Below, in pieces: positions 41,055-49,818 of a stretch of 64,000 nucleotides of DNA. Position numbers and translations under genes: made by a program. The stretch's first letter is position 1. Each line of letters begins with the position of its first letter. Source of the DNA: Brevibacterium renqingii (GTDB lineage: Bacteria > Actinomycetota > Actinomycetes > Actinomycetales > Brevibacteriaceae); the NCBI RefSeq assembly GCF_017808105.1, contig NZ_JADBHF010000014.1, positions 24,022-88,021 on the forward strand, written 5' to 3'. Below the pieces are notes generated by a model. That model was not told the origin of the DNA. It did not search any database and saw only the letters and a program-made list of their open reading frames with translations.

Positions 41055-42350
41055 GTGCCCTTGACCGAAGAGACCCAGCACCGACCCCAGCTGGCGAGGA
41101 CCCGTGCCCGAGTCCTCGGCGGCACCTACCGGACGTTCTACTCCGAGCCCCTGACCGTCGCCTCCGCTTCCGGGTGCACGATCACCGATGCGGATGGTCG
41201 GGACTTCCTCGACGCCTACAACAACGTCCCCGTCCTCGGCCATTCGAATCCCGAGGTCAGGCGCGCCGTCGACGAGCAGCTCGGCCGGGCGAACGTCCAC
41301 ACCCGCTATCTCGACGGACTCATCGTCGACTATGCCGAACGCCTTGTCGGCCAGTTCCCGGACTCCCTCGAAGCAGTCGTCTTCGCCTGCAGCGGTTCCG
41401 AGGCCAACGACCTCGCCCTGCGCCTGGCCGCTCACGCCACCGGCCGCGCCGGCATCATCGTCACCGGGCACGCCTACCACGGCACCACCTCGGCGGTGGC
41501 CGGGATCTCGCCCAGCCTCGTGGGCGCGGACGTCGCTGATCACGTCGAGGCCATCTCCCTGCCCGACTGGGACGACCCGGACTTCGACACGGGGTTGGCT
41601 AGTGCGATCCAAGCGGCGGCCGAACGGCTGCGCGAACGCGGCCACGATCTTGGTGCCTTCATCCTCGACTCCGCTGTCACCAGCGACGGCATCCTCTCTC
41701 CGCGTCCGCTGACGGCCACCGCGGCCGAAGTGCGCCGGCATGGCGGGCTGTGGATCGCCGACGAAGTGCAGTCGGGCTTCGGCCGCACCGGCAGGACCTG
41801 GGGTTTCGAGCACCTCGGTGTCGTTCCCGACCTCGTCACGCTCGGTAAGCCGATGGGCAACGGACTGCCGGTCTCGGCCGTCATCGGCCCCCACCGGATC
41901 TTCGACGACTTCGGTGCCGAGCAACGCTACTTCAACACCTTCGCGGGCACCGCGGTGCCCATCGCCGCCGCCGAGGTGGTGCTGACCGCCCTCGAAACAG
42001 GTGCCCTCACCGCCCGGGCCAGTGAGGGCGGAGAACTGCTCGAATCGCTCATCACCGAGGCGGTCGCTGCCTCGGACACACCCGCGCTGGTGCGCCGCAG
42101 CGGACTCATGGTCGGCATCGACTTCGAGACCGGCGGCACGACCGCCGAGACCGCGGCCGGACGGGCGAAGGCGATGGTCGAGCACCTGTATGCCGAGCGG
42201 ATCCTCGTGAGCACAACCGGTCGGATGGGAACCGTGCTGAAGATCCGTCCGCCGCTGGTCATCACCGACGACGAGCTGCATGAACTCGCCGGCGGATTCG
42301 CGCGGGCGCTCGCACGGCTCGAAGTGGGATCCGTGCATGCGGGGGAATGA
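41055..42350 (+). CDS. Class III aminotransferase-fold enzyme, phospho-lyase type (ETNPPL/PHYKPL-like)
   Basis: A 431-aa PLP enzyme starting at GTG 41055. The fold-type I class III pattern is clear: DFLDAYNNVPVLGHSNPEV, VVFACSGSEANDLALRLA, ITGHAYHGTT-like segment, WIADEVQSGFGRTG, and the PLP Lys265 in VTLGKPMGNGLPVSAV, then YFNTFAGTAVP. The last two stretches resemble the phosphoethanolamine / 5-phosphohydroxylysine phospho-lyases more than ordinary omega-transaminases. Its stop overlaps a gene for an APH-fold kinase, the same enzyme pair used in hydroxylysine breakdown, so kinase then phospho-lyase is a reasonable route. Confidence 0.83.
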   Translation: MPLTEETQHRPQLARTRARVLGGTYRTFYSEPLTVASASGCTITDADGRDFLDAYNNVPVLGHSNPEVRRAVDEQLGRANVHTRYLDGLIVDYAERLVGQFPDSLEAVVFACSGSEANDLALRLAAHATGRAGIIVTGHAYHGTTSAVAGISPSLVGADVADHVEAISLPDWDDPDFDTGLASAIQAAAERLRERGHDLGAFILDSAVTSDGILSPRPLTATAAEVRRHGGLWIADEVQSGFGRTGRTWGFEHLGVVPDLVTLGKPMGNGLPVSAVIGPHRIFDDFGAEQRYFNTFAGTAVPIAAAEVVLTALETGALTARASEGGELLESLITEAVAASDTPALVRRSGLMVGIDFETGGTTAETAAGRAKAMVEHLYAERILVSTTGRMGTVLKIRPPLVITDDELHELAGGFARALARLEVGSVHAGE

Positions 42351-43368
42351 CCGCACGGCGGATGCGCTTCCGTCCGACCTCACCGAGGTGATGGCTGCGG
42401 TCAGCGAACTCTATGGGGTGCGTGTCGAACGACCGAAACTGTTCAAGGGCGAATTCGACAGGAATGTCCGGTTCGCCGATCACAGGCATGGGATGCTGCT
42501 GGCGAAAGTGAGTGCCGACAGCCTCGGCGAGGACGCACTCCGCTGGCAGGAGACGGTGCTCCATGCTGCGGCGGAGAGTCCGGAGGTGACGTTCCGGACC
42601 CCGCTGGTTCTGCCCGCACTCGATGGCAGCCGGCATGTGCGGATCGGTGCGCATCTCGTGCGAGTGGTCACGTGGATCTCCGGGCGGCTGTGGAACGAGA
42701 ACTCGAGCACCGGTGGGGCCGGTGCCGGGCTGCTGCGCTCGCTCGGGGAGGCCTCGGCACGGCTGACTTTGGCACTGGCTGACGTCGACATGCCGCCGGA
42801 GATCCCCGGTCACGACTGGATGATCGAGCGAGGTCCGCTCGTCGTCCGCCGGGCTCTCGACCGGCTCGAGCAAGCCGGGGGAGAGCAGCCGGAGCGGTTG
42901 TCGGTCATCCGAGGCATCGTCGATCGCTTCGCTGAGCGCGTGCTTCCGGGCCTCGACGAGCTGCCGCGGTCGGTCATCCACCACGATCTGCATGATGCGA
43001 ACGTCGTCCTCGACGAGGCCGGGCAGTCTCTGGCCGGAGTCATCGACTTCAACGACGCCGTCGCCGCCCCGCGGATCTCGGACCTCGCGATCTCAGGAGC
43101 CTACGCAATGCTGGGCCACAGCGACCCGGCGGCCGCATTCCGTTCAGTCATCGCCGGCTATCGGAGCGTTCTCGAACCCGAGCCGGCCGAACTCGACGTC
43201 GTCGGAGAGATGGCGCTCATGCGCCTGTGCATGAACTGGGCCCAGTGGCGGGCACGTGCACTCGACGCCGCCGACAGCGAATACGCGCTGCAACGGTCCG
43301 CGCGCACCTGGCCCCTCATCGCCTACCTCGCCGAGGCGGGCGCGCCTGAGGCAGATCCGCGTCGCTGA
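42337..43368 (+). CDS. APH-fold small-molecule kinase (hydroxylysine-kinase-like)
   Basis: A 343-aa kinase if ATG 42337 is used, overlapping the upstream gene by 14 bases. The choline/aminoglycoside kinase core is present: KVSADS (ATP-binding Lys region), VIHHDLHDANVVLDE (catalytic loop, HxDxxxxN) and GVIDFNDAVAAPRISDLAIS (metal-binding Asp). Ordinary aminoglycoside resistance is unlikely: it is coupled to a PLP phospho-lyase-like gene, matching the kinase/phospho-lyase pair (HYKK with PHYKPL, or ethanolamine-phosphate type). A role in phosphorylating an amino alcohol or hydroxy-amino acid before elimination is inferred. Confidence 0.78.
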   Translation: MRGNDRTADALPSDLTEVMAAVSELYGVRVERPKLFKGEFDRNVRFADHRHGMLLAKVSADSLGEDALRWQETVLHAAAESPEVTFRTPLVLPALDGSRHVRIGAHLVRVVTWISGRLWNENSSTGGAGAGLLRSLGEASARLTLALADVDMPPEIPGHDWMIERGPLVVRRALDRLEQAGGEQPERLSVIRGIVDRFAERVLPGLDELPRSVIHHDLHDANVVLDEAGQSLAGVIDFNDAVAAPRISDLAISGAYAMLGHSDPAAAFRSVIAGYRSVLEPEPAELDVVGEMALMRLCMNWAQWRARALDAADSEYALQRSARTWPLIAYLAEAGAPEADPRR

Positions 43369-43372
43369 GGGC

Positions 43373-44449
43373 TCACTCGTTGGTCGAAACCGGCACTGCC
43401 GCAGCTGTTGCCCTGACATCATCGATCTCGATTCCCGACACCACACACGCCAACCCGCGGTGGCGGCGGGTCGTGAACACCATGACTGCAGAGACCGCGA
43501 CGAGGGCGAAGAGGAGCAGCCCCGAGAGCGGGAACGTCCATTGGGACAGCAGCATGCAGCCGCCGATGCCGAAGAGGAACCGCAGCATCCGATTGGCCTC
43601 CGCGGGACGGCGGACCTGCACGGCGGAGATGAGGACGAGGCGCTCGCCGAGGGTCACGCCCCGGCTGAGCACCGAGAACAGCTGAGCGGCGAAGGGCAGC
43701 GCGAAGCCGATGAACGTCACGATCGGTTCGGGTTCGGTGACCGTTCCGCCGCCGAGGACGGTCATGAAGAACATGTAGATGATGGAGACCGTCCAGCCGA
43801 ACAGACCCCAGATGAGCAGATCGCAGAGGATTCCGGTCAGCCGGCGCGTCACCGTGATCGGACGCGGGGCATCGGTTTCCTCCAGTCCCTTCTGCCGGCG
43901 CAGAAGGAGCAGGCTGGCCAGAGAGCCGAGGATCGCACCGAAGGTGTTCATCATGAGATCGTCGACGTCGAAGACACGGTAGGCGCAGGAGTAGAGCCCC
44001 CAGATGCCGGTGATCTGGGTGAACTCGATGAGCGCCGAGGCTGCCAGTCCCGTCATCGTCGCCACGATGATGCCTCGGCCCGCGAGCTGTCGGACAAACC
44101 AGCCGAGCGGAACGAAGAGCACGACGTTGAGGACCACCTGCAGGACAGCGGGATTGGTCATCAGGGCACGGGCGCTGCCGGTGTCGAAGCTGAGGATGTC
44201 GGCGACGAACTGGAAGGGGCGCAGCTGCACCGCCGCGCAGGTGACCTCAGCGGCTGAGGGCATCGGCAGCAGCGTGTACGTCCACAGCGCCATCGCGTAG
44301 ACGGCGGCGGCGAGCCACACCAGCGTGTGCCAGAACGTCAGACCGCCTCGGCGGCGGTAGCTGATCGCGACGAACGGCACGAATGCGAGAACGGCGAGGC
44401 CGCAGCCGACGAGGACGGCGACGAAGGCAGGAATGACGAAAGTGCTCAT
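43373..44449 (-). CDS. VanZ-domain / RDD-domain membrane protein
   Basis: A 358-aa fusion (ATG 44449; ATG 44455 two codons earlier also possible). Residues about 1-195 are a VanZ-like domain with five spans and the conserved NVVLFVPLGWFVRQ, ALIEFTQI and RVFDVDDLMMNTFGAILGSL stretches. Residues about 200-330 form an RDD domain with RRLTGILCDLLIW, the signature Arg-Asp/Asp positions, and GVTLGERLVLISAVQV. VanZ in glycopeptide resistance affects teicoplanin binding; such fusions in actinobacteria have no assigned role. It is convergent with the kinase gene, 4 bases apart. Confidence 0.85.
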   Translation of the reverse strand: MSTFVIPAFVAVLVGCGLAVLAFVPFVAISYRRRGGLTFWHTLVWLAAAVYAMALWTYTLLPMPSAAEVTCAAVQLRPFQFVADILSFDTGSARALMTNPAVLQVVLNVVLFVPLGWFVRQLAGRGIIVATMTGLAASALIEFTQITGIWGLYSCAYRVFDVDDLMMNTFGAILGSLASLLLLRRQKGLEETDAPRPITVTRRLTGILCDLLIWGLFGWTVSIIYMFFMTVLGGGTVTEPEPIVTFIGFALPFAAQLFSVLSRGVTLGERLVLISAVQVRRPAEANRMLRFLFGIGGCMLLSQWTFPLSGLLLFALVAVSAVMVFTTRRHRGLACVVSGIEIDDVRATAAAVPVSTNE

Positions 44450-44556
44450 TCCCATAATCCTACGTGTCCGCCCAGGTCAGCGGCAGCTCGACGCCGGGAG
44501 GGATCAGCTCCAGTGCCGGAGAGCGATCCTCGAAGCCCCGCCCCCGCAGTCGGGTC

Positions 44557-45477
44557 TCAGTCGAAGCTCACCGAGCTGCGGGGCTCGGAGTGGACGGTGA
44601 GTTCGAAGACATCGGGGCGTGAGTAGTGGCCGACGACGTCGAAGTCGAGGTGGGAGCGGGTCTTCGCGTCCGGGTCGATGTCGGCGTAGAGGATCGTCTC
44701 CTCGTCATAGACTGGCCCGGCGAGGACCTCACCGGTCGGGGCGACGATGATGCTGCCGCCGCGGATGGCCGTGCTGCCGTAGGGCAGGTCGACCTCGAAC
44801 GGATGGTCGTCCGGGTACGCGTCCTTGGTGATGAACTGGCAGGCCGAGAGCACGTGCGTGCGCCCTTCGAGAGCGATGTGCGTCATCGTCGCGGCCCAGG
44901 TCGGCCGGTCATCGACCGTCGGGGCGCAGTAGAGCTCGACTCCCTTGGCGTACATCGCCTGGCGCAGCAGCGGCATGTAGTTCTCCCAGCAGATGACCGA
45001 CCCGACCCGACCGAGAGATGTGTCCATCGTGTCGAGCGTCGACCCGTCGCCGAAGCCCCAGATGAGGCGTTCCGACCCCGTGGGCATGAGCTTCCTGTGC
45101 GCACCGGCGATACCGGCGGATGGGTCGAGCATGAGCGCAGTGCAGTAGAGGGTGTTGCCGAGGCGCTCGATGATGCCGATGACGACGAAGAGTTCGAGCT
45201 CCCGGGAAGCCTCTGCCAGCCGTGCGACCTCCGGCCCGTCGAGTGCGACCGCGCCGGAGCTGTAGCGCCCGTACTGCCTGCGTCCGTCGTTCGTGCGCAG
45301 TCCCACAGGGGCCCCGAACGTGCTGCCCTTCGGGTAGCCGCCGATGAATGCCTCGGGGAAGACGGCGATCTCGGCACCGTTGTCGCGGGCTTCCCTCATC
45401 AGACGAATGGCCTTGTCGACGGAGGCCTCGGCGTCGAAGGGGATCGATCCTGCTTGGACGACTGCTGCTGTGGGCAT
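44557..45477 (-). CDS. Nitrilase (carbon-nitrogen hydrolase, branch 1)
   Basis: A 306-aa enzyme; ATG 45477 is preferred over the upstream frame extension because GAGGAAGG lies before it. The catalytic Glu42 (FPEAFIGGYPKG), Lys129 (HRKLMPTGSER) and Cys163 (VICWENYMPLLR) are all present; the ICWENYMPL context is that of true nitrilases and cyanide-degrading enzymes, not amidases. They hydrolyse nitriles to acids plus ammonia and form spiral oligomers. A divergent MMPL exporter gene lies 150 bases away. Confidence 0.9.
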   Translation of the reverse strand: MPTAAVVQAGSIPFDAEASVDKAIRLMREARDNGAEIAVFPEAFIGGYPKGSTFGAPVGLRTNDGRRQYGRYSSGAVALDGPEVARLAEASRELELFVVIGIIERLGNTLYCTALMLDPSAGIAGAHRKLMPTGSERLIWGFGDGSTLDTMDTSLGRVGSVICWENYMPLLRQAMYAKGVELYCAPTVDDRPTWAATMTHIALEGRTHVLSACQFITKDAYPDDHPFEVDLPYGSTAIRGGSIIVAPTGEVLAGPVYDEETILYADIDPDAKTRSHLDFDVVGHYSRPDVFELTVHSEPRSSVSFD

Positions 45478-45626
45478 GTGGCTGACCTTCCTCGCTCTGC
45501 TGAACACTCCTGTGCTCTCACTCTCGACCGACCGGTCGCGGCAGTCAACTCGCGCGAGCGTCGCAGTACGAGCATCGTTTCCGCACCCCCGTGCCCGGGG
45601 CAGGATCCTCCGCGTAGGCTGAGGCC

Positions 45627-47897
45627 ATGCCGCACTTTCTGCTGACCCGCACCCCGCAGCCCCCTCGCCCCGACGACGATGGGACCGCGGAGCGCTCCGC
45701 AGGCGGTCCCGGCACCCCCGTGCGCGGACGTCGATCTCTCATCGCCCTCTTCGCCATCCTCCTCGTCGCCTGGGTCGGCATCGCCGGAGTCGGCGGCCCC
45801 TACTTCGGCAAGATCTCCGATGTCGCCACGAACGACCGCTCGACCTTCCTGCCGGAATCGGCGGAGTCCACTCGCGCGCAGGAGATGATCGACCGCTTCA
45901 GCGAAGACGACTATGTGCCCGCGATCGTCGTGCTCGAGGACTCCGACGGCGTCACCGACGACGACTCGTCGACGCTCAAGGACCTCGCGACGACCCTCGA
46001 CGATGACGGAGTCCTCGCCGCAGACGCCTCGCCGGCCATCCCCTCCGAGGACGGAGAGGCCCTGGAGCTCATCCTGCCCGTGTCCTCGGAGACCACCGCC
46101 GAGGACGTCGAGAGCATCCGCACCGCCATCGCCGATGCCTTCCCGAACAGCTCGGACGGCGGAACCGACAGCGGCACCGCCGTTTCCGTCCATGTCACCG
46201 GTCCCGCCGGATTCGCCGCCGACCTCACCGAGGCCTTCGCCGGCATCGACGGGATCCTGCTGCTTGTGGCCTTCATCGCGGTCTTCGTCATCCTCGTCAT
46301 CGTCTACCGGTCCCCGCTGCTGCCGGTCATCGTCCTCTTCACCTCGGTGGCGGCCCTGGCGGCGTCGATCTTCGTCGTCTGGCACCTCGCCGATGCCGAG
46401 ATCCTCCTCGTCAACGGGCAGGTCCAGGGGATCCTGTTCATCCTCGTCGTGGGAGCGACGACCGACTATTCGCTCCTCGTCGTCGCCCGCTTCCGCGATG
46501 CCCTGCTGACCGAGCGTGATCGGGTGCGCGCGGGACTGAGCGCGCTCAAGGGCGTGCTCGAACCGATCCTCGCCTCCGGCGGCACTGTCATCGCCAGCCT
46601 CCTCGTCCTGCTGCTCACCGATCTCGCTTCGACGCGTGCTCTCGGGCCGGTCGCGGCGATCGGCATCGTCATGGCGATCCTCGCCGCACTGACCTTCCTC
46701 CCGGCCGCCCTCATGGTCATCGGCCGTGCCGTGTTCTGGCCCTTCCAGCCGAAGGTCGGCCCCGCCTCGGCGGCCACCGGGCGGAAGGGTGTCTGGGGCC
46801 GCATCGCCGGAGTGGTCGCGAAGCGTCCGCGGGTGATCTGGATCGGACTCGTCATCCTCCTCGCCCTGCCGCTGCTCGCCGCCCCGCAGTTCAAGGCCTC
46901 CGGCGTGGCCCAGTCCGAATTCGTCCTCGGCGAGTCCGAGGCTCGTGACGGCCAGGACGTCCTGGCCGCGCACTTCCCCGGCGGATCGGGCTCGCCCACC
47001 CAGGTCGTCGTCTCCGATGATGAGCTCGAGAGCGCGGCGAAGGCGATCGGCGAACTCGACGGCGTCGAATCGATGTCGGTCAGGACCGAGGATTCGCCGA
47101 GCGGAACGGCGACCGTGACCGACGACGGCAAGATCGAAGCCGCACCCTCACAGGGCCCACCGACCGGGAACACCCCCTCGACTCCGGCCCCCACGACCGT
47201 CGACGGTCAGGTGCTGCTCGAAGTCACGCTGTCCGATGCCGCCGACTCACTGGCCGCCGAGGAGACCGTCACCGATATCCGGGATGCGGTCCATCCGCTC
47301 GACGGCGAGGCCCTCGTCGGTGGGGAGACCGCGGTCGACCTCGACACGAACACCACCGCCGAGGCGGACCGGAGCCTGGCGATCCCGCTCATCCTCCTCG
47401 TCATCACGGTCATCCTCGTCCTGCTGCTGCGGTCGCTGCTGGCCCCGCTGCTGCTCGTGGCGCTGACGGTGCTGTCCTTCGGCACGGCGCTCGGCGTCTC
47501 GGCGCTCGTGTTCAACCACATCATCGGCTTCGACGGGGCCGACCCCTCGGTGCCGCTCTACGCCTTCGTCTTCCTCGTCGCACTCGGCATCGACTACAAC
47601 ATCTTCCTCATGTCGCGGGTGCGCGAGGAGTCCCTGCGCCTGGGTACCCGGCGCGGTGTGCTGGCGGGGCTGGTCGCCACGGGCGGGGTGATCACCTCGG
47701 CGGGGGTCGTGCTCGCGGCGACCTTCGCAGCACTCGCGGTCATTCCGATCATGTTCCTCTTCCAGCTCGCCTTCATCGTCACCTTCGGCGTGCTGCTGGA
47801 CGCGATCCTCGTGCGCTCGCTCGTGGTGCCGGCATTGGTCCATGACGTGGGGCGGGCCGTGTGGTGGCCGTGGCGGAAGAGGATCCCACGGGACTGA
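45627..47897 (+). CDS. MMPL-family RND-type membrane transporter
   Basis: A 756-aa protein with two 6-span repeats separated by external loops. The proton-relay Asp-Tyr pairs of MMPL proteins are in span 4 of each half: GATTDYSLLVVARFRD and GIDYNIFLMSRVREE. The extracytoplasmic porter loops (about 65-195 and 430-590) are acidic and rich in Ser/Thr/Pro. MMPL proteins export lipids or small hydrophobic molecules in actinobacteria; relatives in this size class are also annotated as drug exporters. Length is about normal for a non-mycobacterial MMPL. Confidence 0.9.
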   Translation: MPHFLLTRTPQPPRPDDDGTAERSAGGPGTPVRGRRSLIALFAILLVAWVGIAGVGGPYFGKISDVATNDRSTFLPESAESTRAQEMIDRFSEDDYVPAIVVLEDSDGVTDDDSSTLKDLATTLDDDGVLAADASPAIPSEDGEALELILPVSSETTAEDVESIRTAIADAFPNSSDGGTDSGTAVSVHVTGPAGFAADLTEAFAGIDGILLLVAFIAVFVILVIVYRSPLLPVIVLFTSVAALAASIFVVWHLADAEILLVNGQVQGILFILVVGATTDYSLLVVARFRDALLTERDRVRAGLSALKGVLEPILASGGTVIASLLVLLLTDLASTRALGPVAAIGIVMAILAALTFLPAALMVIGRAVFWPFQPKVGPASAATGRKGVWGRIAGVVAKRPRVIWIGLVILLALPLLAAPQFKASGVAQSEFVLGESEARDGQDVLAAHFPGGSGSPTQVVVSDDELESAAKAIGELDGVESMSVRTEDSPSGTATVTDDGKIEAAPSQGPPTGNTPSTPAPTTVDGQVLLEVTLSDAADSLAAEETVTDIRDAVHPLDGEALVGGETAVDLDTNTTAEADRSLAIPLILLVITVILVLLLRSLLAPLLLVALTVLSFGTALGVSALVFNHIIGFDGADPSVPLYAFVFLVALGIDYNIFLMSRVREESLRLGTRRGVLAGLVATGGVITSAGVVLAATFAALAVIPIMFLFQLAFIVTFGVLLDAILVRSLVVPALVHDVGRAVWWPWRKRIPRD

Positions 47898-48083
47898 GGA
47901 CACTGAGGAATCGGGACGGAGGCCGTGGGCAATACGGACCCCCGGCGTGAGATGTGAGCCGTGGGGAGGCTCGTATCATCCGACTGTGCCGGGGGTGCAC
48001 TGGGGATGTGCCGGGTACTGCTGTCGAGGGGTAGTCGACCAGGCCCCGCTGTGCGGAGCCTGATCTACTATTGAACTACGATC

Positions 48084-48101
48084 TTGTTGACGTTGCAACA
48101 A
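48084..48101. promoter_or_regulatory. MarR-type operator A, TTGTTG-N6-CAACAA
   Basis: Perfect 6-bp arms with a 6-base spacer, 28 bases before the first MarR gene. The same arrangement recurs at 48660, with 13 of 18 bases identical, which supports a real binding site. The 232-base gap from 47898 holds no gene; a small GTCGA-N7-TCGAC dyad is also present there. Confidence 0.65.
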
Positions 48102-48129
48102 AGAGTGCGAGAGGGCATACTGAGCGCGC

Positions 48130-48615
48130 ATGGGCGAGCGTACAGACGAGACGACTCCGGTCAGCAGTCAGATCAGAGAGCATGGGCCGATCAAAGTCGC
48201 GGCCTGGCGGCTGATCATGGAGAAGCACCAGGACTTCATGCGCCAGTTCGAGGTCGGATTCCGTGAACGGCACGAACTCACACTCAACGAATTCGACACA
48301 CTCATCAACTGCCTGCCCGGTGAGGAGATCCGGCACCGGGACCTGCTGCGCAGCATGGTGCTCAGCCGCAGCGCTCTCAGCCGTCTGCTGCGCAAGCTCG
48401 AGGACCGCGGCCTCGTCACCCAAGCCCCGGATCCCGAGGACCATCGCGGTGTCCTCGTCGGGCTCACCTCGGCGGGGGAGGAGCTGCGTGAGGCGGCCGC
48501 GAAGACGAACGTCGAGATCATCCTCGCCGGCTTCTCCGGCCTCAGCGATGCCGCCGCCGAGGAGGTCTTCGACCTGGTGAGCGCGGTCCGCCCGATCCCA
48601 CCGGCCCAGGGGTGA
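48130..48615 (+). CDS. MarR-family regulator (first of a pair)
   Basis: A 161-aa winged-helix regulator: ERHELTLNEFDTLINCLPGEEIRHRDLLRSMVLSRSALSRLLRKLEDRGLVTQAPDPEDHRGVLVGLTSAGEEL. The recognition helix and wing are intact. It is homologous to the second MarR gene (49377), with a near-identical recognition helix (VLSRSALSRLLRKLE against VLSRSALSRLLRRLE), so both may read the same operator. It begins a run of six genes with a cysteine hydrolase, pirin and AhpD-like protein, a typical electrophile/redox-stress set. Confidence 0.85.
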   Translation: MGERTDETTPVSSQIREHGPIKVAAWRLIMEKHQDFMRQFEVGFRERHELTLNEFDTLINCLPGEEIRHRDLLRSMVLSRSALSRLLRKLEDRGLVTQAPDPEDHRGVLVGLTSAGEELREAAAKTNVEIILAGFSGLSDAAAEEVFDLVSAVRPIPPAQG

Positions 48616-48659
48616 CACGGTCCGATCGTCCCCCTGGACATCGCCGTGCAGCTGTGGAA

Positions 48660-48677
48660 CTGTTGTGTATGCAACAA
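48660..48677. promoter_or_regulatory. MarR-type operator B, CTGTTG-N6-CAACAA
   Basis: A near-copy of operator A in the gap between the first MarR gene and the cysteine hydrolase. One arm base deviates. It would control the downstream five-gene run independently of the first MarR gene. Confidence 0.6.
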
Positions 48678-48738
48678 AATGCATGCGAGCGCGCGGTCGG
48701 GCGATTCTCCCGGCCCAGATCCCGGAGGAGCTGGCGAC

Positions 48739-49380
48739 ATGCCGAAGACCGAACCCGAGCCGATTCGAGACCCGCGAGCCGATCGTCTGCTGACCCCGGA
48801 CAACTGCGTCGTCGCCCTCATCGACTTCCAACCGGAGCAGTACCAGACCGTGACCTCGGCGACGAAGGAGCGGATCGACCTCAATGTCGTCACCGTGGCC
48901 AAGGCCGCGACCGCCTACGAAGTCCCCGTCGTGCTCTCGACCGTCGGCGTCGACCTCGGAGTGAACCAGGGAACCGAACCGGCGATCGTCGACGGACTGC
49001 CCGGCGTCGGGCAGATCGACCGGACAGGCGTCAACGCCTGGGAGGACGAGGACTTCCGCAGCGCCATCGAAGCCACCGGCCGCAAGAAGGTCGTCATCGC
49101 CGGGCTCTGGACCGAGGTCTGCCTGACCTTCCCGACGCTCGACATGCTGGCCGAAGGCTTCGAGGTCTACCCCGTCGTCGACGCCGTCGGCGGCATCAGC
49201 CGGGTTGCCCACGAGTCCGCCCTGCAGCGGATGGTCGCCGCAGGAGCCTCCCCGGTGACTGCGATCTCGTTCGCCGGAGAGCTCATGCGCAATTGGGCCC
49301 GCCCCGACTCCGACCGCCTGCGCTCGATCATGGGGTGGTACTTCCCGCGCAAGGCCGAACTCGATGCCAGCGAAGGATGA
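48739..49380 (+). CDS. Isochorismatase-like cysteine hydrolase
   Basis: A 213-aa hydrolase with GGAGGAGC upstream of ATG 48739. Triad elements: Asp in CVVALIDFQPEQ, and the nucleophile Cys in KKVVIAGLWTEVCLTFPTLDML, with the usual cis-peptide neighbourhood before it; AVGGISRVAHESALQRMVAAGA follows. This is the YcaC-like group of the superfamily, which acts on small amides or unknown electrophilic compounds. It overlaps the second MarR gene by ATGA. Confidence 0.88.
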   Translation: MPKTEPEPIRDPRADRLLTPDNCVVALIDFQPEQYQTVTSATKERIDLNVVTVAKAATAYEVPVVLSTVGVDLGVNQGTEPAIVDGLPGVGQIDRTGVNAWEDEDFRSAIEATGRKKVVIAGLWTEVCLTFPTLDMLAEGFEVYPVVDAVGGISRVAHESALQRMVAAGASPVTAISFAGELMRNWARPDSDRLRSIMGWYFPRKAELDASEG

Positions 49381-49817
49381 GACAGCTCGAGTCCGAAGCG
49401 GTCACCGTGTGGAGGAGCATGCTGCTCAAACACGCTGACCTCGTCGATGCGATCGGAGCCCGGCTGCGGACCGAGCACGGACTCATTGCCACCGAGTTCG
49501 ATGTCCTCATCAACATCCCGCCGCACTCGACGATCCGCCACCGCGACCTCGTCGACGAGATCGTGCTCAGCCGCAGTGCGCTCTCACGTCTGCTGCGGAG
49601 GCTGGAGCAGCGCGGTCTCATCGAGCAGCGCTCCGATGACGAGGACCAGCGGGGCATCTGCGTCGAACTGACCGAGGGCGGCCGCGTCCTGCGGGAGGCC
49701 TCTGCGAAGACGAACGCCGAGGTGGTCGACGACGCCTTCGCGTTACTCGACTCGGCCGATCTCACATGTCTCAGCGAGGCCGTTGGACGGATCCGCCCGG
49801 CGAAGACAGGAGAATGA
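49377..49817 (+). CDS. MarR-family regulator (second of a pair)
   Basis: A 146-aa MarR protein, coupled to the cysteine hydrolase by ATGA. It aligns over its whole length with the first MarR protein (TEFDVLINIPPHSTIRHRDLVDEIVLSRSALSRLLRRLEQRGLIEQR, then DDEDQRGICVELTEGG), pointing to a duplication. The pair may form heterodimers or act as sensor and autorepressor for the same operon. The only difference in the DNA-reading helix is a Lys/Arg exchange. Confidence 0.85.
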   Translation: MRQLESEAVTVWRSMLLKHADLVDAIGARLRTEHGLIATEFDVLINIPPHSTIRHRDLVDEIVLSRSALSRLLRRLEQRGLIEQRSDDEDQRGICVELTEGGRVLREASAKTNAEVVDDAFALLDSADLTCLSEAVGRIRPAKTGE

Positions 49818-49818
49818 G

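Noticed and set aside
42337..43368. APH-fold kinase as an aminoglycoside-resistance gene
   Set aside because: It overlaps a PLP phospho-lyase-like gene and lacks any resistance context.
45529..45538. CGACCGGTCG palindrome between nitrilase and MMPL genes as an operator
   Set aside because: Short GC palindromes of this size are frequent by chance at this base composition, and no regulator gene is adjacent.
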